Shown here in pieces: positions 8,781 to 17,890 of a DNA stretch of 64,000 nt. Both the position numbers and the translations under genes were made by a program. Under the pieces are notes generated by a model, which was not told the DNA's origin, made no database searches, and worked only from the letters and a program-made list of their open reading frames with translations. Within the stretch, counting starts at the first letter, position 1. Each line of letters opens with the position of its first letter. The stretch is from Glutamicibacter protophormiae (lineage in GTDB: Bacteria; Actinomycetota; Actinomycetes; Actinomycetales; Micrococcaceae): assembly GCF_014647495.1 (NCBI RefSeq), contig NZ_BMPH01000001.1, forward strand, positions 186,001-250,000, in the 5' to 3' direction.

Positions 8781-9782
8781 TTAACCGCCGATCAGCGAAG
8801 CGGCTTCCTGGCGGGTGTCCCCGGAAGATTCGATGTGTGCGAGCGCCGCGGGGATTTCGCGGCCCTTCTTGCGCATGGCCCCGGCCCATAGGCGCCCGGC
8901 CCGGTAGGAAGAACGGACCAGCGGTCCGGACATGACTCCGGCGAAGCCAAGCTCTTCAGCTTCCTGCTGCAGCTCCAGGAATTCCTGCGGTTTCACCCAG
9001 CGGTCCACCGGCAGGTGGCGCTCGGTCGGGCGCAGATACTGGGTAATGGTCAGCAGATCGCAACCGGCCTCATGCAGGTCGCGCATGGCTTCAGAGATCT
9101 CCTCGCGGGTTTCTCCCATGCCCAGGATCAGGTTCGACTTGGTGATCATGCCACGCTGGTGGCCATGGGTGATGACGCCCAGGGAACGTTCGTAGCGGAA
9201 CGCCGGGCGGATGCGTTTGAAAATACGCGGAACGGTTTCCACGTTGTGCGCGAAGACCTCGGGCGCGGAGTCGCAGATCGCATCCAGGTTCTCCGGCTTC
9301 CCGGAGAAATCCGGGATCAACAGCTCCACGCCGGTGTTCTCGTTGAACTGGTGGATGCGGCGCACGGTTTCTGCGTACAGCCAGACACCTTCGTCTTCGA
9401 GGTCGTCGCGGGCTACGCCGGTGACGGTGGCGTAACGCAGGTCCATCTTCTTCACGCTCATGGCGACCTTGAACGGCTCGGAACGGTCGAGCGCGGCCGG
9501 CTTGCCGGTGTCGATCTGGCAGAAGTCGCAACGGCGGGTGCACTCGGAACCACCGATGAGGAACGAGGCCTCGCGGTCTTCCCAGCACTCGAAGATGTTC
9601 GGGCAGCCGGCTTCTTCGCAGACGGTGTGCAGCCCCTCGGACTGCACCAGATTCTTCAGCCCCACGTATTCGGGGCCGATGTTGAGTTTTGCCTTGATCC
9701 ACTCGGGCTTGCGCTCCACGGGAACGGCGGCGTTGCGCTTTTCGACGCGCAGGAGTCGACGGCCTTCTGGCTCGATGCTCAT
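8781..9782 (-). CDS. lipA: Lipoyl synthase
   Basis: A 333-residue radical SAM enzyme that inserts two sulfur atoms into octanoyl groups carried by E2 and GcvH proteins, giving the lipoyl cofactor. Both iron-sulfur clusters are visible: the auxiliary cluster cysteines C55, C60 and C66 ([12 protein letters not shown]) and the radical SAM CxxxCxxC at C81, C85 and C88 (CTRRCDFC). Length is normal. It starts 33 bases downstream of lipB in the same direction, forming a lipB-lipA operon. The lipoyl-accepting E2 gene lies 3 kb away. Confidence 0.97.
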   Translation of the reverse strand: MSIEPEGRRLLRVEKRNAAVPVERKPEWIKAKLNIGPEYVGLKNLVQSEGLHTVCEEAGCPNIFECWEDREASFLIGGSECTRRCDFCQIDTGKPAALDRSEPFKVAMSVKKMDLRYATVTGVARDDLEDEGVWLYAETVRRIHQFNENTGVELLIPDFSGKPENLDAICDSAPEVFAHNVETVPRIFKRIRPAFRYERSLGVITHGHQRGMITKSNLILGMGETREEISEAMRDLHEAGCDLLTITQYLRPTERHLPVDRWVKPQEFLELQQEAEELGFAGVMSGPLVRSSYRAGRLWAGAMRKKGREIPAALAHIESSGDTRQEAASLIGG

Positions 9783-9815
9783 TGACTGCTCTTTCTTAAG
9801 GAAGGGAGTGGTTGT

Positions 9816-10463
9816 CTAGACAACTTGAGGGGTGAGGAGGCGCTCAAGCTCCTGCTCGACACGATCGACGACGTCGCTGGGGGAGATCTCGCGGCCCAGT
9901 TCCCTGGAAATCGTGGTGACTCCGGCATCCGTGATGCCGCACGGGATGATTTGATCGTAGGCGCTGAGGTCGTTCGAACAGTTCAAGGCGAAGCCGTGCA
10001 TGGTCACGCCGTGGTTGATTCGAATGCCGATGGCAGCGATCTTCCGGTCCTGCTCGCCCTCCGCGCCTGGGACCCACACTCCGGAGCGTCCCTTCACCTG
10101 CACGGTGGGGATGCCGTACTCGTCGACGACGTTGATCAACGCTTGCTCGAGGGTTTCCACGTACAGCCGTATCGCGCTGATCTTGCGCAGCTTAACGATG
10201 GGATAGCCAATGAGTTGGCCTGGTCCATGCCATGTGAGTTTACCGCCGCGATCCACATCCACAACGGGGGTGCCGTCGAGGGGAAGATCTTCGGGTTCAG
10301 TCCGTTTGCCAGCCGTATACACGGCTGCATGTTCGAGGAAGAGGACTTTTGGGGTTTGTTCGTCCGCGGCCACCGCATCATGCAGCTGGATCTGGTAGTC
10401 CCAGGCCTGCATGTACGGAATATATTCTGTGCCGAGTCCGACTCTTTCGAATTCGATCGCCAT
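9816..10463 (-). CDS. lipB: Octanoyl-[ACP]:protein N-octanoyltransferase
   Basis: A 215-residue LipB that moves octanoate from acyl carrier protein to the lipoyl-domain lysine, the first step of lipoate assembly. Recognisable segments are KLTWHGPGQLIGYPI, the KGRSGVWV loop and the IIPCGI motif carrying the acyl-accepting cysteine. It precedes lipA in the same operon. The ATG at 10463 lacks a strong Shine-Dalgarno. The promoter must lie in the 105 bases shared with the divergent kinase-like gene, which also contain a DnaA-box-like sequence. Confidence 0.95.
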   Translation of the reverse strand: MAIEFERVGLGTEYIPYMQAWDYQIQLHDAVAADEQTPKVLFLEHAAVYTAGKRTEPEDLPLDGTPVVDVDRGGKLTWHGPGQLIGYPIVKLRKISAIRLYVETLEQALINVVDEYGIPTVQVKGRSGVWVPGAEGEQDRKIAAIGIRINHGVTMHGFALNCSNDLSAYDQIIPCGITDAGVTTISRELGREISPSDVVDRVEQELERLLTPQVV

Positions 10464-10521
10464 GGAGGTTACCCTACGCCGTTGAACCGGCGGTCGCTAA
10501 TTCTCCATCGTCCGCTGTACA

Positions 10522-10530
10522 TGTGGATAA
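10522..10530 (-). promoter_or_regulatory. DnaA-box sequence between lipB and the kinase-like gene
   Basis: TTATCCACA on the minus strand is an exact match to the consensus DnaA box. It is a single copy in an intergenic region and may be chance or a titration or regulatory site. Confidence 0.35.
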
Positions 10531-10568
10531 CGAATTTGCAATTCGGGAATTTTTGGTAGAACGGAGTC

Positions 10569-12089
10569 ATGGATGAATCAACGAATCTGCTGGCATGGCC
10601 GACGTGTCCCGGGTACATGACGGTGAAGCCCTTAAGCACCAAGTCACCTTGCAGAGTCTGGCTCATTCGGCGGGAATCTGACCAGCAGTACATGGTGCTG
10701 AAACTTAGTCTGACTATGGAAAATGTGGCTGCGCAGCGGCTGGGCAATGTCAACGCTGCGGGGAAATATGTCGTCGATTTTTACGGCATGCTCAGCACCC
10801 AGCTGGGCGACGGGCTGCTGATGGAGTACTGCCCCGGCGGCAGCTTGGCCGCGCTGGTCACCCGGCGCTCGACCTTCAGCCTCGCCGAATGCATCACGGC
10901 GCTGGCCCCCATTGCCCAGACGATCGCAGGACTGCATGCGGCAGGAATGCGGCACGGGGATATTTCCCCCTCGAATATCATGCTCACCGGTCAAGGCATG
11001 CCCAAGATCATCGATTTCCAGGAATCGACGCTGAGCCAGGATGCGGCCGAGATCGCCGGGACACCTGGATTCATCGCACCCGAGGTGCTCGCTGGACAGG
11101 GGGAGGAGGAACTTGGCGCCCAGGATGTCTTCGCCCTGGGAAGCTGCCTCTGGTACCTGCTTGATGGCGAACCGCCAGCGGAGCCGCATTTCCGGCCCCC
11201 AGTGAGGGTCCAATTCCCCGGTGTGCCCGAGATCATCCAGGAGCTCTTGGCCGACTCGCTGGACGGCAATCCGCAGCAACGCCCCACCGCCGACCAATTC
11301 GCCAGGACCTTGTTCTCCAGCATGCCGGCCGAGCCGATCCACTGGGAGGGCTTCATTGACAGCGACACCAGCCAGTTGATGGATACGATCCACCCGGACC
11401 TGCGGATACGATCGAAACACCGTCGCGCCGTTGCACCTCGCAGTGCGCGGAAGTCCACCGTGGTCGAGGACGGGAGCGGCGGCAGCTGGCAGGGGCATCG
11501 CCTGCTTCGAACACCCGGCGGTGCGAAAATTGTTGCGGCGCTGGCGCTCAGCGTCATCGCGATTGCTGCCAGCTTGTTCGGGGTGCGGCATCTGATGCCC
11601 GGCCACTTGCCGGATCCGGTGGCGCAGGCGGCGGAAGCTGGCGAGGGGGAAAGGTGCCGCATCCTGGACGTCGGGGAGCTGCCGGCCTGCGCCTTTGAAG
11701 CCGATACGGTTATTGCAAGTTTCCTGGCCCTCTCGGCAGCGCGGGACCAGGCCATGAACTCCGGTGATTCCTCCGCCCTGCAAGAAATCTACGTCGAGGA
11801 CTCGGAACAATTGGAACGAGACCGGGAAACCCTGGAAGCGATGAGCAAGCTGCGCTTGAGATTCAAGGGCCTTGCCACGAGCCTGGAGGATGTCTCGGTC
11901 CAGGCGCGCGGCGCCGCGGACACTGTCATCCTCAACGCCCGCTCGACGCACAGCGCCTATGCCTACGTGGATGCCGCCGGCGAGACGCGGCACCAGGTGG
12001 CCGCAGGCGACCCGGAACGAATCCAGGTCGAGGTGGTGCTCGTTGACGACCGGTGGCTTCTCGGACCAGTACTCAGCCGCGGCGAATGA
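10569..12089 (+). CDS. Divergent serine/threonine protein kinase-like membrane protein
   Basis: A 506-residue protein with an N-terminal kinase fold (about 15-260), a transmembrane helix near 318-340 and an extracytoplasmic domain of about 165 residues. Kinase signs are the ATP lysine in VLKL (K45), the catalytic loop HGDISPSN (D131, N136), IIDFQ in place of DFG (D149) and GTPGFIAPEV. The glycine-rich loop has no glycines (LSTKSPCRV) and DFG glycine is glutamine, so activity may be weak, altered or absent. The outer domain contains a two-cysteine segment and ends in a beta-rich part that resembles NTF2/SnoaL-like folds (inference). It is divergent from lipB and ends at a hairpin. Confidence 0.82.
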   Translation: MDESTNLLAWPTCPGYMTVKPLSTKSPCRVWLIRRESDQQYMVLKLSLTMENVAAQRLGNVNAAGKYVVDFYGMLSTQLGDGLLMEYCPGGSLAALVTRRSTFSLAECITALAPIAQTIAGLHAAGMRHGDISPSNIMLTGQGMPKIIDFQESTLSQDAAEIAGTPGFIAPEVLAGQGEEELGAQDVFALGSCLWYLLDGEPPAEPHFRPPVRVQFPGVPEIIQELLADSLDGNPQQRPTADQFARTLFSSMPAEPIHWEGFIDSDTSQLMDTIHPDLRIRSKHRRAVAPRSARKSTVVEDGSGGSWQGHRLLRTPGGAKIVAALALSVIAIAASLFGVRHLMPGHLPDPVAQAAEAGEGERCRILDVGELPACAFEADTVIASFLALSAARDQAMNSGDSSALQEIYVEDSEQLERDRETLEAMSKLRLRFKGLATSLEDVSVQARGAADTVILNARSTHSAYAYVDAAGETRHQVAAGDPERIQVEVVLVDDRWLLGPVLSRGE

Positions 12090-12112
12090 ACGGAGCCCGG
12101 TTAAAATGAGAA

Positions 12113-12147
12113 CGGCCGTCCTCCCCTGAAATCCGGGAGAACGGCCG
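12113..12147. terminator. Hairpin between convergent kinase-like and membrane protein genes
   Basis: 13-bp arms (12113-12125 and 12135-12147) with one wobble pair, located between two converging genes. No U-tract is present on either side. Confidence 0.6.
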
Positions 12148-12176
12148 ATAGGCGGCGGCAGCCGCCTGTCGCGCAA

Positions 12177-12527
12177 TTAGCTCCAGAGCACGGCGACGGC
12201 GATATTGATCAGCGCCAGTCCGCCAACTGCGTGGGCAATGCCGGTGGACACTTCCTGGCCCGCCTTGACCTTCTTGCGGCCGATGAATGCGGCTACGGCG
12301 ATGCCCAGGGCGATAACAACCTTCACGCCGATCTTGATGTGGTTCAGTTCAGCGTCCTGTGCTTCGTAGATGCCTACCAGAGCCAGGCCGGTGACCAGCT
12401 GCAGCAGCGCTCCGTACCACTGCCAGACGTTGACGGTGGGGGTCTTGAAATTGGCCAGCCAGCTGCCGAAGATCGCCGCCGCACCCAGGATGTGCAGGAA
12501 AACGAGGATAGAGATTGCAAAAGTCAT
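12177..12527 (-). CDS. Small four-helix membrane protein
   Basis: A 116-residue integral membrane protein with four predicted helices: residues 2-24, 36-53, 64-85 and 97-115. The loop between helices 3 and 4 is basic (GRKKVKAGQE). Actinobacterial homologues are annotated as hypothetical membrane proteins; I know no function. It stands alone between the kinase-like gene and the E2 gene, with its own ATG after an AGAGATATGACTTTT context. Codon use matches its neighbours. Confidence 0.72.
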   Translation of the reverse strand: MTFAISILVFLHILGAAAIFGSWLANFKTPTVNVWQWYGALLQLVTGLALVGIYEAQDAELNHIKIGVKVVIALGIAVAAFIGRKKVKAGQEVSTGIAHAVGGLALINIAVAVLWS

Positions 12528-12567
12528 ATCTCTAGACTAGTCGAGGTTCGACGCATTGTAGAAACGC

Positions 12568-12616
12568 CAAGGGGAAGCTTCCACCGCCGGCGAACCGACG
12601 GGAAAACTTCCCCTTG
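12568..12616 (-). terminator. Terminator after the E2 gene
   Basis: 13-bp arms (12568-12580 and 12604-12616) with one mismatch, 26 bases after the E2 stop on the minus strand. Confidence 0.65.
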
Positions 12617-12641
12617 CTAGAAGCGCTGAAGCGTTCGAGTC

Positions 12642-14378
12642 TTACAGACCCAGATCGCCCTCGAATGCGCCGCCTTCAAGACGTGCCTTGACGGTCTGCA
12701 GGAAGCGACCGGCGTCGGCGCCGTCAACCAGACGGTGATCGTAGGTCAGGCACAGGTACATCATGTGGCGGATGGCAATCGAATCGTTGCCCTCGGCGTC
12801 GGTGACGACCATTGGGCGCTTGACGATTGCACCGGTGCCGAGGATGGCAACCTGTGGCTGGTTGATGATCGGGGTGTCGAACAGTGCGCCAACCGAACCG
12901 ATGTTGGTGATCGAGAAGGTGCCGCCGGACAGCTCATCCGGACCGATCTTGTTGCTGCGGGTACGGGCAGCGACATCAGCGATCTTGTTGGCCAAGCCAG
13001 CAAGGTTCAGATCGCCTGCGTTGGCTACCACGGGAACCAGCAGGCCCTTGTCGGTATCTACCGCGAATGCCAAGTGCTCGGCATTGTGGTAGGTGATCTG
13101 CTGAGTCTCTTCGTTGTACTCGGCGTTCAGCTTCGGGTGGGCCTTCAGCGCTTCGGCAACAGCCTTGGCGATGAACGGAAGGTACGTCAGGTTGACGCCG
13201 TTGACTGCCTTGAAGTTGCTCTTGGCCGTGCCGCGCAGCTTCACGATGCGGGTCATGTCGATCTCGTGGACCTGGGTCAGCTGAGTCGAGACATCCAGCG
13301 ATTCGCGCATGCGGCGGGCGATGACCTGGCGGATGCGCGGGGCCTTCTCCGTGGTGCCGCGCAGGCTCGAAGCCTCGACAGCCGGAGCGGCCGGCTTGGC
13401 GGCGACAGGAGCGGCAGCGGCCGGAGCAGCAGCTTCCTTGGCGGCAACTGCGTCAAGCACGTCCTGCTTGCGGATGCGTCCGCCAACGCCGGTGCCCTTG
13501 ACCGAGGCGATGTCGATGCCGTGCTGGTTGGCCAGACGGCGCACCAGTGGGGTGACATAACCCGAATCATTGGACTCGGCGGCCGGAGCTGCTGGCGCGG
13601 CTGGAGCCGGAGCCGGCGTAGCAGCAGGAGCAGGTGCTTCTTCCTTCGCGGCCGGAGCCGGCGCGGCTGGAGCTTCTTCCTTCGCTGCCGGAGCTTCTTC
13701 CTTCGCTGCCGGAGCTTCTTCCTTCGCCGCCGGAGCTGGCGCTTCCGGAGCTGCTGGCGCTGTCGGGGCGGCGTCGGCAGAACCAATGACGGCCAGGACG
13801 GCGCCGACCTCGGCGGTCTCGTCTTCCGGAACACGGATTTCCAGCAGGGTGCCGGCCACCGGGGACGGAACCTCGGTGTCGACCTTGTCGGTGGAAACTT
13901 CCAGCAGCGGCTCGTCGACGGAGACTTCCTCGCCGACTTCCTTCAGCCAGCGGGTGACGGTACCTTCGGTGACCGACTCGCCCAGTGCTGGCAGGGTGAC
14001 CTCGGTGCCGGAGGCTGCGCCAGCGGCAGGAGCTGCAGGAGCGGCTTCGGCAGCCGGTGCCGGGGCCTCCTCTGCGGCCGGGGCGGCAGGGGCTTCCTCA
14101 GCAGCAGGCGCGGCTGGGGCGGCGGACTCGCCGGCACCTGAACCGTCGCCGATGCGGACCAGTGGAGCGCCGACTTCGGCTTCCTCGTCCTCGGCCACGA
14201 AAATTTCCTCGATGACGCCGGCCACTGGTGAAGGAACCTCGGTGTCAACCTTGTCGGTGGAAACTTCCACCAACGGCTCGTCAACCTCTACGCGGTCGCC
14301 GACCTGCTTCAGCCAGCGGGTTACCGTACCTTCGGTAACACTTTCACCCAGTGCGGGCAGGTTTACGGTTTCAGACAT
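12642..14378 (-). CDS. sucB: 2-oxoacid dehydrogenase E2, dihydrolipoamide acyltransferase
   Basis: A 578-residue E2 with two lipoyl domains (lipoyl lysines K43 and K165, each in [11 protein letters not shown]), long Ala/Pro-rich linkers with a repeated KEEAPA unit, a peripheral subunit-binding domain near 273-311 and a C-terminal catalytic domain with the DHRLVDG motif. It transfers acyl groups to CoA and is the lipoylated substrate of LipB/LipA encoded nearby. Homologues are usually labelled sucB, but in mycobacteria the equivalent gene (dlaT) encodes the pyruvate dehydrogenase E2, because 2-oxoglutarate dehydrogenase there carries its own fused E2-like domain. The same is likely here. The E3 gene lies immediately upstream. 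Confidence 0.93.
   Translation of the reverse strand: MSETVNLPALGESVTEGTVTRWLKQVGDRVEVDEPLVEVSTDKVDTEVPSPVAGVIEEIFVAEDEEAEVGAPLVRIGDGSGAGESAAPAAPAAEEAPAAPAAEEAPAPAAEAAPAAPAAGAASGTEVTLPALGESVTEGTVTRWLKEVGEEVSVDEPLLEVSTDKVDTEVPSPVAGTLLEIRVPEDETAEVGAVLAVIGSADAAPTAPAAPEAPAPAAKEEAPAAKEEAPAAKEEAPAAPAPAAKEEAPAPAATPAPAPAAPAAPAAESNDSGYVTPLVRRLANQHGIDIASVKGTGVGGRIRKQDVLDAVAAKEAAAPAAAAPVAAKPAAPAVEASSLRGTTEKAPRIRQVIARRMRESLDVSTQLTQVHEIDMTRIVKLRGTAKSNFKAVNGVNLTYLPFIAKAVAEALKAHPKLNAEYNEETQQITYHNAEHLAFAVDTDKGLLVPVVANAGDLNLAGLANKIADVAARTRSNKIGPDELSGGTFSITNIGSVGALFDTPIINQPQVAILGTGAIVKRPMVVTDAEGNDSIAIRHMMYLCLTYDHRLVDGADAGRFLQTVKARLEGGAFEGDLGL
13669..13731 (-). repeat. Tandem 21-bp repeat in the E2 linker
   Basis: Three consecutive 21-bp units (13669-13689, 13690-13710, 13711-13731), the third with one change, each encoding seven residues of an Ala/Pro/Lys/Glu linker (PAAKEEA). 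A diverged copy lies just before them. The repeat is part of the flexible linker between the second lipoyl and the subunit-binding domains. Confidence 0.9.
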
Positions 14379-14494
14379 CTTCCCGTATCTCCTCGTTTAT
14401 AAAGCTTGAATTTTGTAGGAGGCGTTGCCTCCGAGCCTAGTGCATGCGGGCGGCACGGCAGAATACTGCGCCGCCCGCATGGCTTGATGCACTA

Positions 14495-15874
14495 TTAGCC
14501 GTGCAGAGGAGCTCCGGCCAGAGCCATTGCCGCTTCGCCCAGGGCTTCGTTCTGGGTCGGGTGCGCATGGATCAGCTGTGCGACGTCTTCCGGGTAGGCT
14601 TCCCAGTTCACGATCAGCTGTGCTTCGCCGATCTGCTCGCCGATGCGGCCGCCGATGCCGTGCACGCCGACGATTGGGCCGTTCTTGACGCGGACCATCT
14701 TGATGATGCCGCCGGTGCCAAGGATCGAGGACTTGCCGTTGCCGGCCAGGTTGTACTCGGTGGTTTCGATCGCGTCGGCACCGAACTTCTCCTTGGCCTT
14801 TGGCTCGGAGTAGCCCACTGAGGCGATCTCAGGCTCGCAGTAGGTGACCTTCGGGATGTTGATGTCCTCAATGATGGTCGGCTTCTTGCCTGCGATTTCC
14901 TCGGCAACGAAGCGGCCGTGCTGGTAGCCGCGGTGGGCCAGCTGCAGACCCGGGACGATGTCGCCGATGGCGTAGATGTTGCCCACGCCGGTGTGCAGTC
15001 GCTCATCGGTGATCACGAAGCCGCGATCGATGGTGATGCCCTGCTCCTCGTAACCCAGGTTCGCGGTGACTGGACCGCGGCCAACGGCCACCAGGACGAT
15101 CTCGGCTTCCAGGGTCTTGCCGTCGGCCAGGGAGACCTTGACGCCGTTGGCGTCTTGCTCGACCTTTTCGAAGAAGACACCGGTGTTGAACTTGATGCCG
15201 CGCTTCTTGAACGCGCGCTCCAGGTTCTTGATGATGGCGGGATCCTCGTTCGGGACCAGCGACGGCAGGCCCTCGACGATGGTGACGTCCACGCCGAAGG
15301 ACTTCCACACCGAGGCGAACTCGACGCCGATGACGCCGCCGCCCAGGACGATGGCGCTCTTCGGCAGGTCTTCCATGTTCAGCGCTTCGGTGCTGGTCAG
15401 GACGCGGCCGCCGATTTCCAGGCCGAAGGTCTTGGACTCCGAGCCGGTGGCGAGGACGATGTACTTGCCCTTGTAGACGGTGCCATCGACGTCGATGGAA
15501 TCCTGCGAGACGAGGCGGCCGTTACCGGTGATAACGTTGACCTTCTTCATCTTCAGCAAGCCCTGCAAACCCTTGTGCTTGCCGGCGACAATGCCGTCCT
15601 TGTAGGTGCGCACGCCGGCCAGGTCGATTGACTGCAGCGAGGAGTTGATGCCGTACTTGGCGCCCTCACGTGCGTTCTCGGCGAGTTCTGCGGCGTGCAG
15701 GTAAGCCTTGGTCGGGATGCAGCCGGTGTGCAGGCAGGTGCCGCCCAGCTTCTCCTTTTCGATCAGACCGACGGTGTAGCCCAGCTGGATGGCGCGCAAT
15801 GCTGCCGAGTATCCAGCGGATCCACCGCCGAGGATGAGGACATCAAATTCTTGCGTTGCTGCCGAATCGGCCAC
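14495..15874 (-). CDS. lpdA: Dihydrolipoyl dehydrogenase (E3)
   Basis: A 459-residue FAD flavoprotein that reoxidises dihydrolipoamide with NAD+. The N-terminal FAD-binding motif GGGSAG and the redox disulfide GGTCLHTGC (C47 and C52) are clear, followed by an NAD-binding GGGVIG segment and a C-terminal HAHPTQNEALGE carrying the catalytic His-Glu pair. It lies upstream of the E2 gene on the same strand with about 116 bases between them, so the two are probably cotranscribed and serve the same complexes. A short hairpin lies in its leader. Confidence 0.97.
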   Translation of the reverse strand: MADSAATQEFDVLILGGGSAGYSAALRAIQLGYTVGLIEKEKLGGTCLHTGCIPTKAYLHAAELAENAREGAKYGINSSLQSIDLAGVRTYKDGIVAGKHKGLQGLLKMKKVNVITGNGRLVSQDSIDVDGTVYKGKYIVLATGSESKTFGLEIGGRVLTSTEALNMEDLPKSAIVLGGGVIGVEFASVWKSFGVDVTIVEGLPSLVPNEDPAIIKNLERAFKKRGIKFNTGVFFEKVEQDANGVKVSLADGKTLEAEIVLVAVGRGPVTANLGYEEQGITIDRGFVITDERLHTGVGNIYAIGDIVPGLQLAHRGYQHGRFVAEEIAGKKPTIIEDINIPKVTYCEPEIASVGYSEPKAKEKFGADAIETTEYNLAGNGKSSILGTGGIIKMVRVKNGPIVGVHGIGGRIGEQIGEAQLIVNWEAYPEDVAQLIHAHPTQNEALGEAAMALAGAPLHG

Positions 15875-15903
15875 GTGAACGCTCCCTCGTTATTAGCTAA
15901 GTG

Positions 15904-15923
15904 AGGCCGACTTTGGTCGGCCT
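15904..15923 (-). terminator. Hairpin in the lpdA leader
   Basis: A perfect 8-bp inverted repeat (15904-15911, 15916-15923) with a 4-base loop, 30 bases upstream of the lpdA start on the minus strand. No U-tract follows. It could be a weak terminator for pepA read-through or an mRNA leader structure. Confidence 0.4.
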
Positions 15924-16074
15924 GGGGATCGGGTAGCAGATCGATGGTTCGCACTGGTAGGCGCGCGCCAGCAATCCGCGGTGATGTTTCAAAACTTACC
16001 TTAGTACCGTCGGCGCGCTGCAGTCACCTTCGCGCGCCCAAAAGTTGGGTAAGTCTCGTTGCCCAATACAGGCT

Positions 16075-16108
16075 GTGGCGCATGAAACGGTGAAATTCCA
16101 TGCGCCAC
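16075..16108 (-). terminator. Terminator-like hairpin after pepA
   Basis: A perfect 10-bp inverted repeat (16075-16084 and 16099-16108) with a 14-base loop, 8 bases after the pepA stop on the minus strand. Confidence 0.6.
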
Positions 16109-16116
16109 GAATTGTC

Positions 16117-17631
16117 CTATCGGCTGCCGGCCAGCTTCTCGGCGTAGGCAACCAGGGTGCGGACCTGGGAGCCGGTGCCGTTCTTCGGGGTGTAGCCCCA
16201 GGCCTTGCCTTCGTTGAAGGCCGGGCCGGCGAAGTCGATGTGGGCCCACGGGATCTTGGTGCCGTCAACCTCTCCGACGAACTCCTCCAGGAACACGGCG
16301 GCGGTCATCATGCCGCCCATCCGCTCGCCGATGTTGGCCAGGTCGGCCACCTGCGAGTCGATGCTCGGGCGCAGCTCCTCCGGCAGCGGCATGGCCCAAG
16401 CGAGCTCGCCGGCTTCGTTGGAAGCTGCAACCAAGTCGTCGCGGACCTGTTCGTTGCCCATGATGCCGGCGGTGCGCAGGCCCAGTGCCAGCATCTGCGC
16501 GCCGGTCAGGGTAGCGATGTCGATCATCACGTCGGGCTTTTCCTCGCTGGCCGCGGCCAGTCCGTCGGCCATCACGAGGCGGCCCTCGGCGTCGGTGTTC
16601 AGCACCTCGACGGTCTTGCCGCCGAACATGGTGATCACGTCGCCCGGGCGGGTCGAGGCGCCGCCCGGCATGTTCTCGGCCAGGCACAGCCAGGCGGTGA
16701 CCTTCAGGTTCAGGCCCAGCTCCGCGACTGCCGCCACGGTCTGGAACATCGCGGCGGCGCCGGACATGTCCGACTTCATCGCGTGCATGCCTGCAGGCGG
16801 CTTCAGCGAGATGCCGCCGGTGTCGAAGGTGATGCCCTTGCCGATCAGGGCCAGGTGCTTTTCCGCCTTGGCCGGGGCGTACTCCACCTTGACCATGCGA
16901 GGCTGGCGGGCCGAGCCGCCGCCGACGCCCATCAGTCCGCCGAAGCCTTCCTTGGTCAGGCGCTTCTCATCGAAGATCGTGACCTTTAGCGGCAGCGGCT
17001 TGGAGTATTCCTTGACGGCCGCCGCGAAGGACTCCGGGTAGAGCAGGTTCGGCGGGGTGTTGATCAGGTCGCGGGTTGCGCGCACGGCGCGGCCCAGGAT
17101 CGCGGCGCGCTTGAGGGCCTCCGGCAGGTCCTTTGAGGTTGCGGCATCGGTGGCGATCATGGCCTCGGCGAGCACCGGCTTGTCGTTGGCGGCGGTGCGC
17201 AGATTCTCATAGCGGTACGCGCCCAGGGCGACGCCTTCGGCGATCGCGGCGACGCGTTCGGTGGTGTCGGCCGGCAGCGCGAAGATCGCGCTCTTGGCGT
17301 TGGACATCTGGCGGGCGGCGGAACCGGCGGCGCGGCGCAGGGTCTCGGCGTCCAGCTCGGCCAGTTCCTTGACGCCCAGGCCGATGAACAGCAAGACCTT
17401 CGCCTTGGTCTCTTCGACGCCTGGCAGCAAGGTCACTTCGTCGGCCTTGCCGCCGACGCCGATCAGTGTCAGCGACGTCTCAAGTTCGGTGGTGACGTCG
17501 GCGGAGAACGGGGACGCGGCAATGGATACCTTGTCGCCGTTCTTCATCACGCCCAGCACCAGGGTATCGGCGCTCTTGCGCTTGATGTCGGTGCCGATGG
17601 CAGTCAGTGTGAGATCACTGGAGTTGATCAC
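16117..17631 (-). CDS. pepA: Leucyl aminopeptidase (M17)
   Basis: A 504-residue cytosolic aminopeptidase of family M17 that removes N-terminal leucine and other residues from peptides. The C-terminal catalytic half has GKGITFDTGG (active-site lysine, near 264-273), a KSDMSGAA segment and the hallmark NTDAEGR at 345-351, which binds two metal ions. Length and organisation are typical for the hexameric enzyme. It is divergent from the PAC2 gene and separate from lpdA. Confidence 0.96.
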   Translation of the reverse strand: MINSSDLTLTAIGTDIKRKSADTLVLGVMKNGDKVSIAASPFSADVTTELETSLTLIGVGGKADEVTLLPGVEETKAKVLLFIGLGVKELAELDAETLRRAAGSAARQMSNAKSAIFALPADTTERVAAIAEGVALGAYRYENLRTAANDKPVLAEAMIATDAATSKDLPEALKRAAILGRAVRATRDLINTPPNLLYPESFAAAVKEYSKPLPLKVTIFDEKRLTKEGFGGLMGVGGGSARQPRMVKVEYAPAKAEKHLALIGKGITFDTGGISLKPPAGMHAMKSDMSGAAAMFQTVAAVAELGLNLKVTAWLCLAENMPGGASTRPGDVITMFGGKTVEVLNTDAEGRLVMADGLAAASEEKPDVMIDIATLTGAQMLALGLRTAGIMGNEQVRDDLVAASNEAGELAWAMPLPEELRPSIDSQVADLANIGERMGGMMTAAVFLEEFVGEVDGTKIPWAHIDFAGPAFNEGKAWGYTPKNGTGSQVRTLVAYAEKLAGSR

Positions 17632-17890
17632 AAAATCATTCCTTCTATGCCTTTGTAGGGTCTAAGGACGAGACAGCCCAGAGTTCAATGCCGGAAACGG
17701 TGATGCCGGTGGGCTGCGTATCTCCCATAGACGATGTTATCCGAGGTCCGGCATCGGCGTGCCATACTTCACAGCGAGCGAAAGCCGGCACGCGCTAGGA
17801 TTGATCATTGAGCTGTGTCCGGTTGCCGTGTGCCAGGAGCATCGCGGCGGTGCAGAGATTTTTTCCAGTGTGGTCAGTAGAGGGGTGGAG

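Noticed and set aside
13669-13731. Direct repeats as a CRISPR array
   Set aside because: The units are contiguous without spacers, in frame, and encode the E2 linker.
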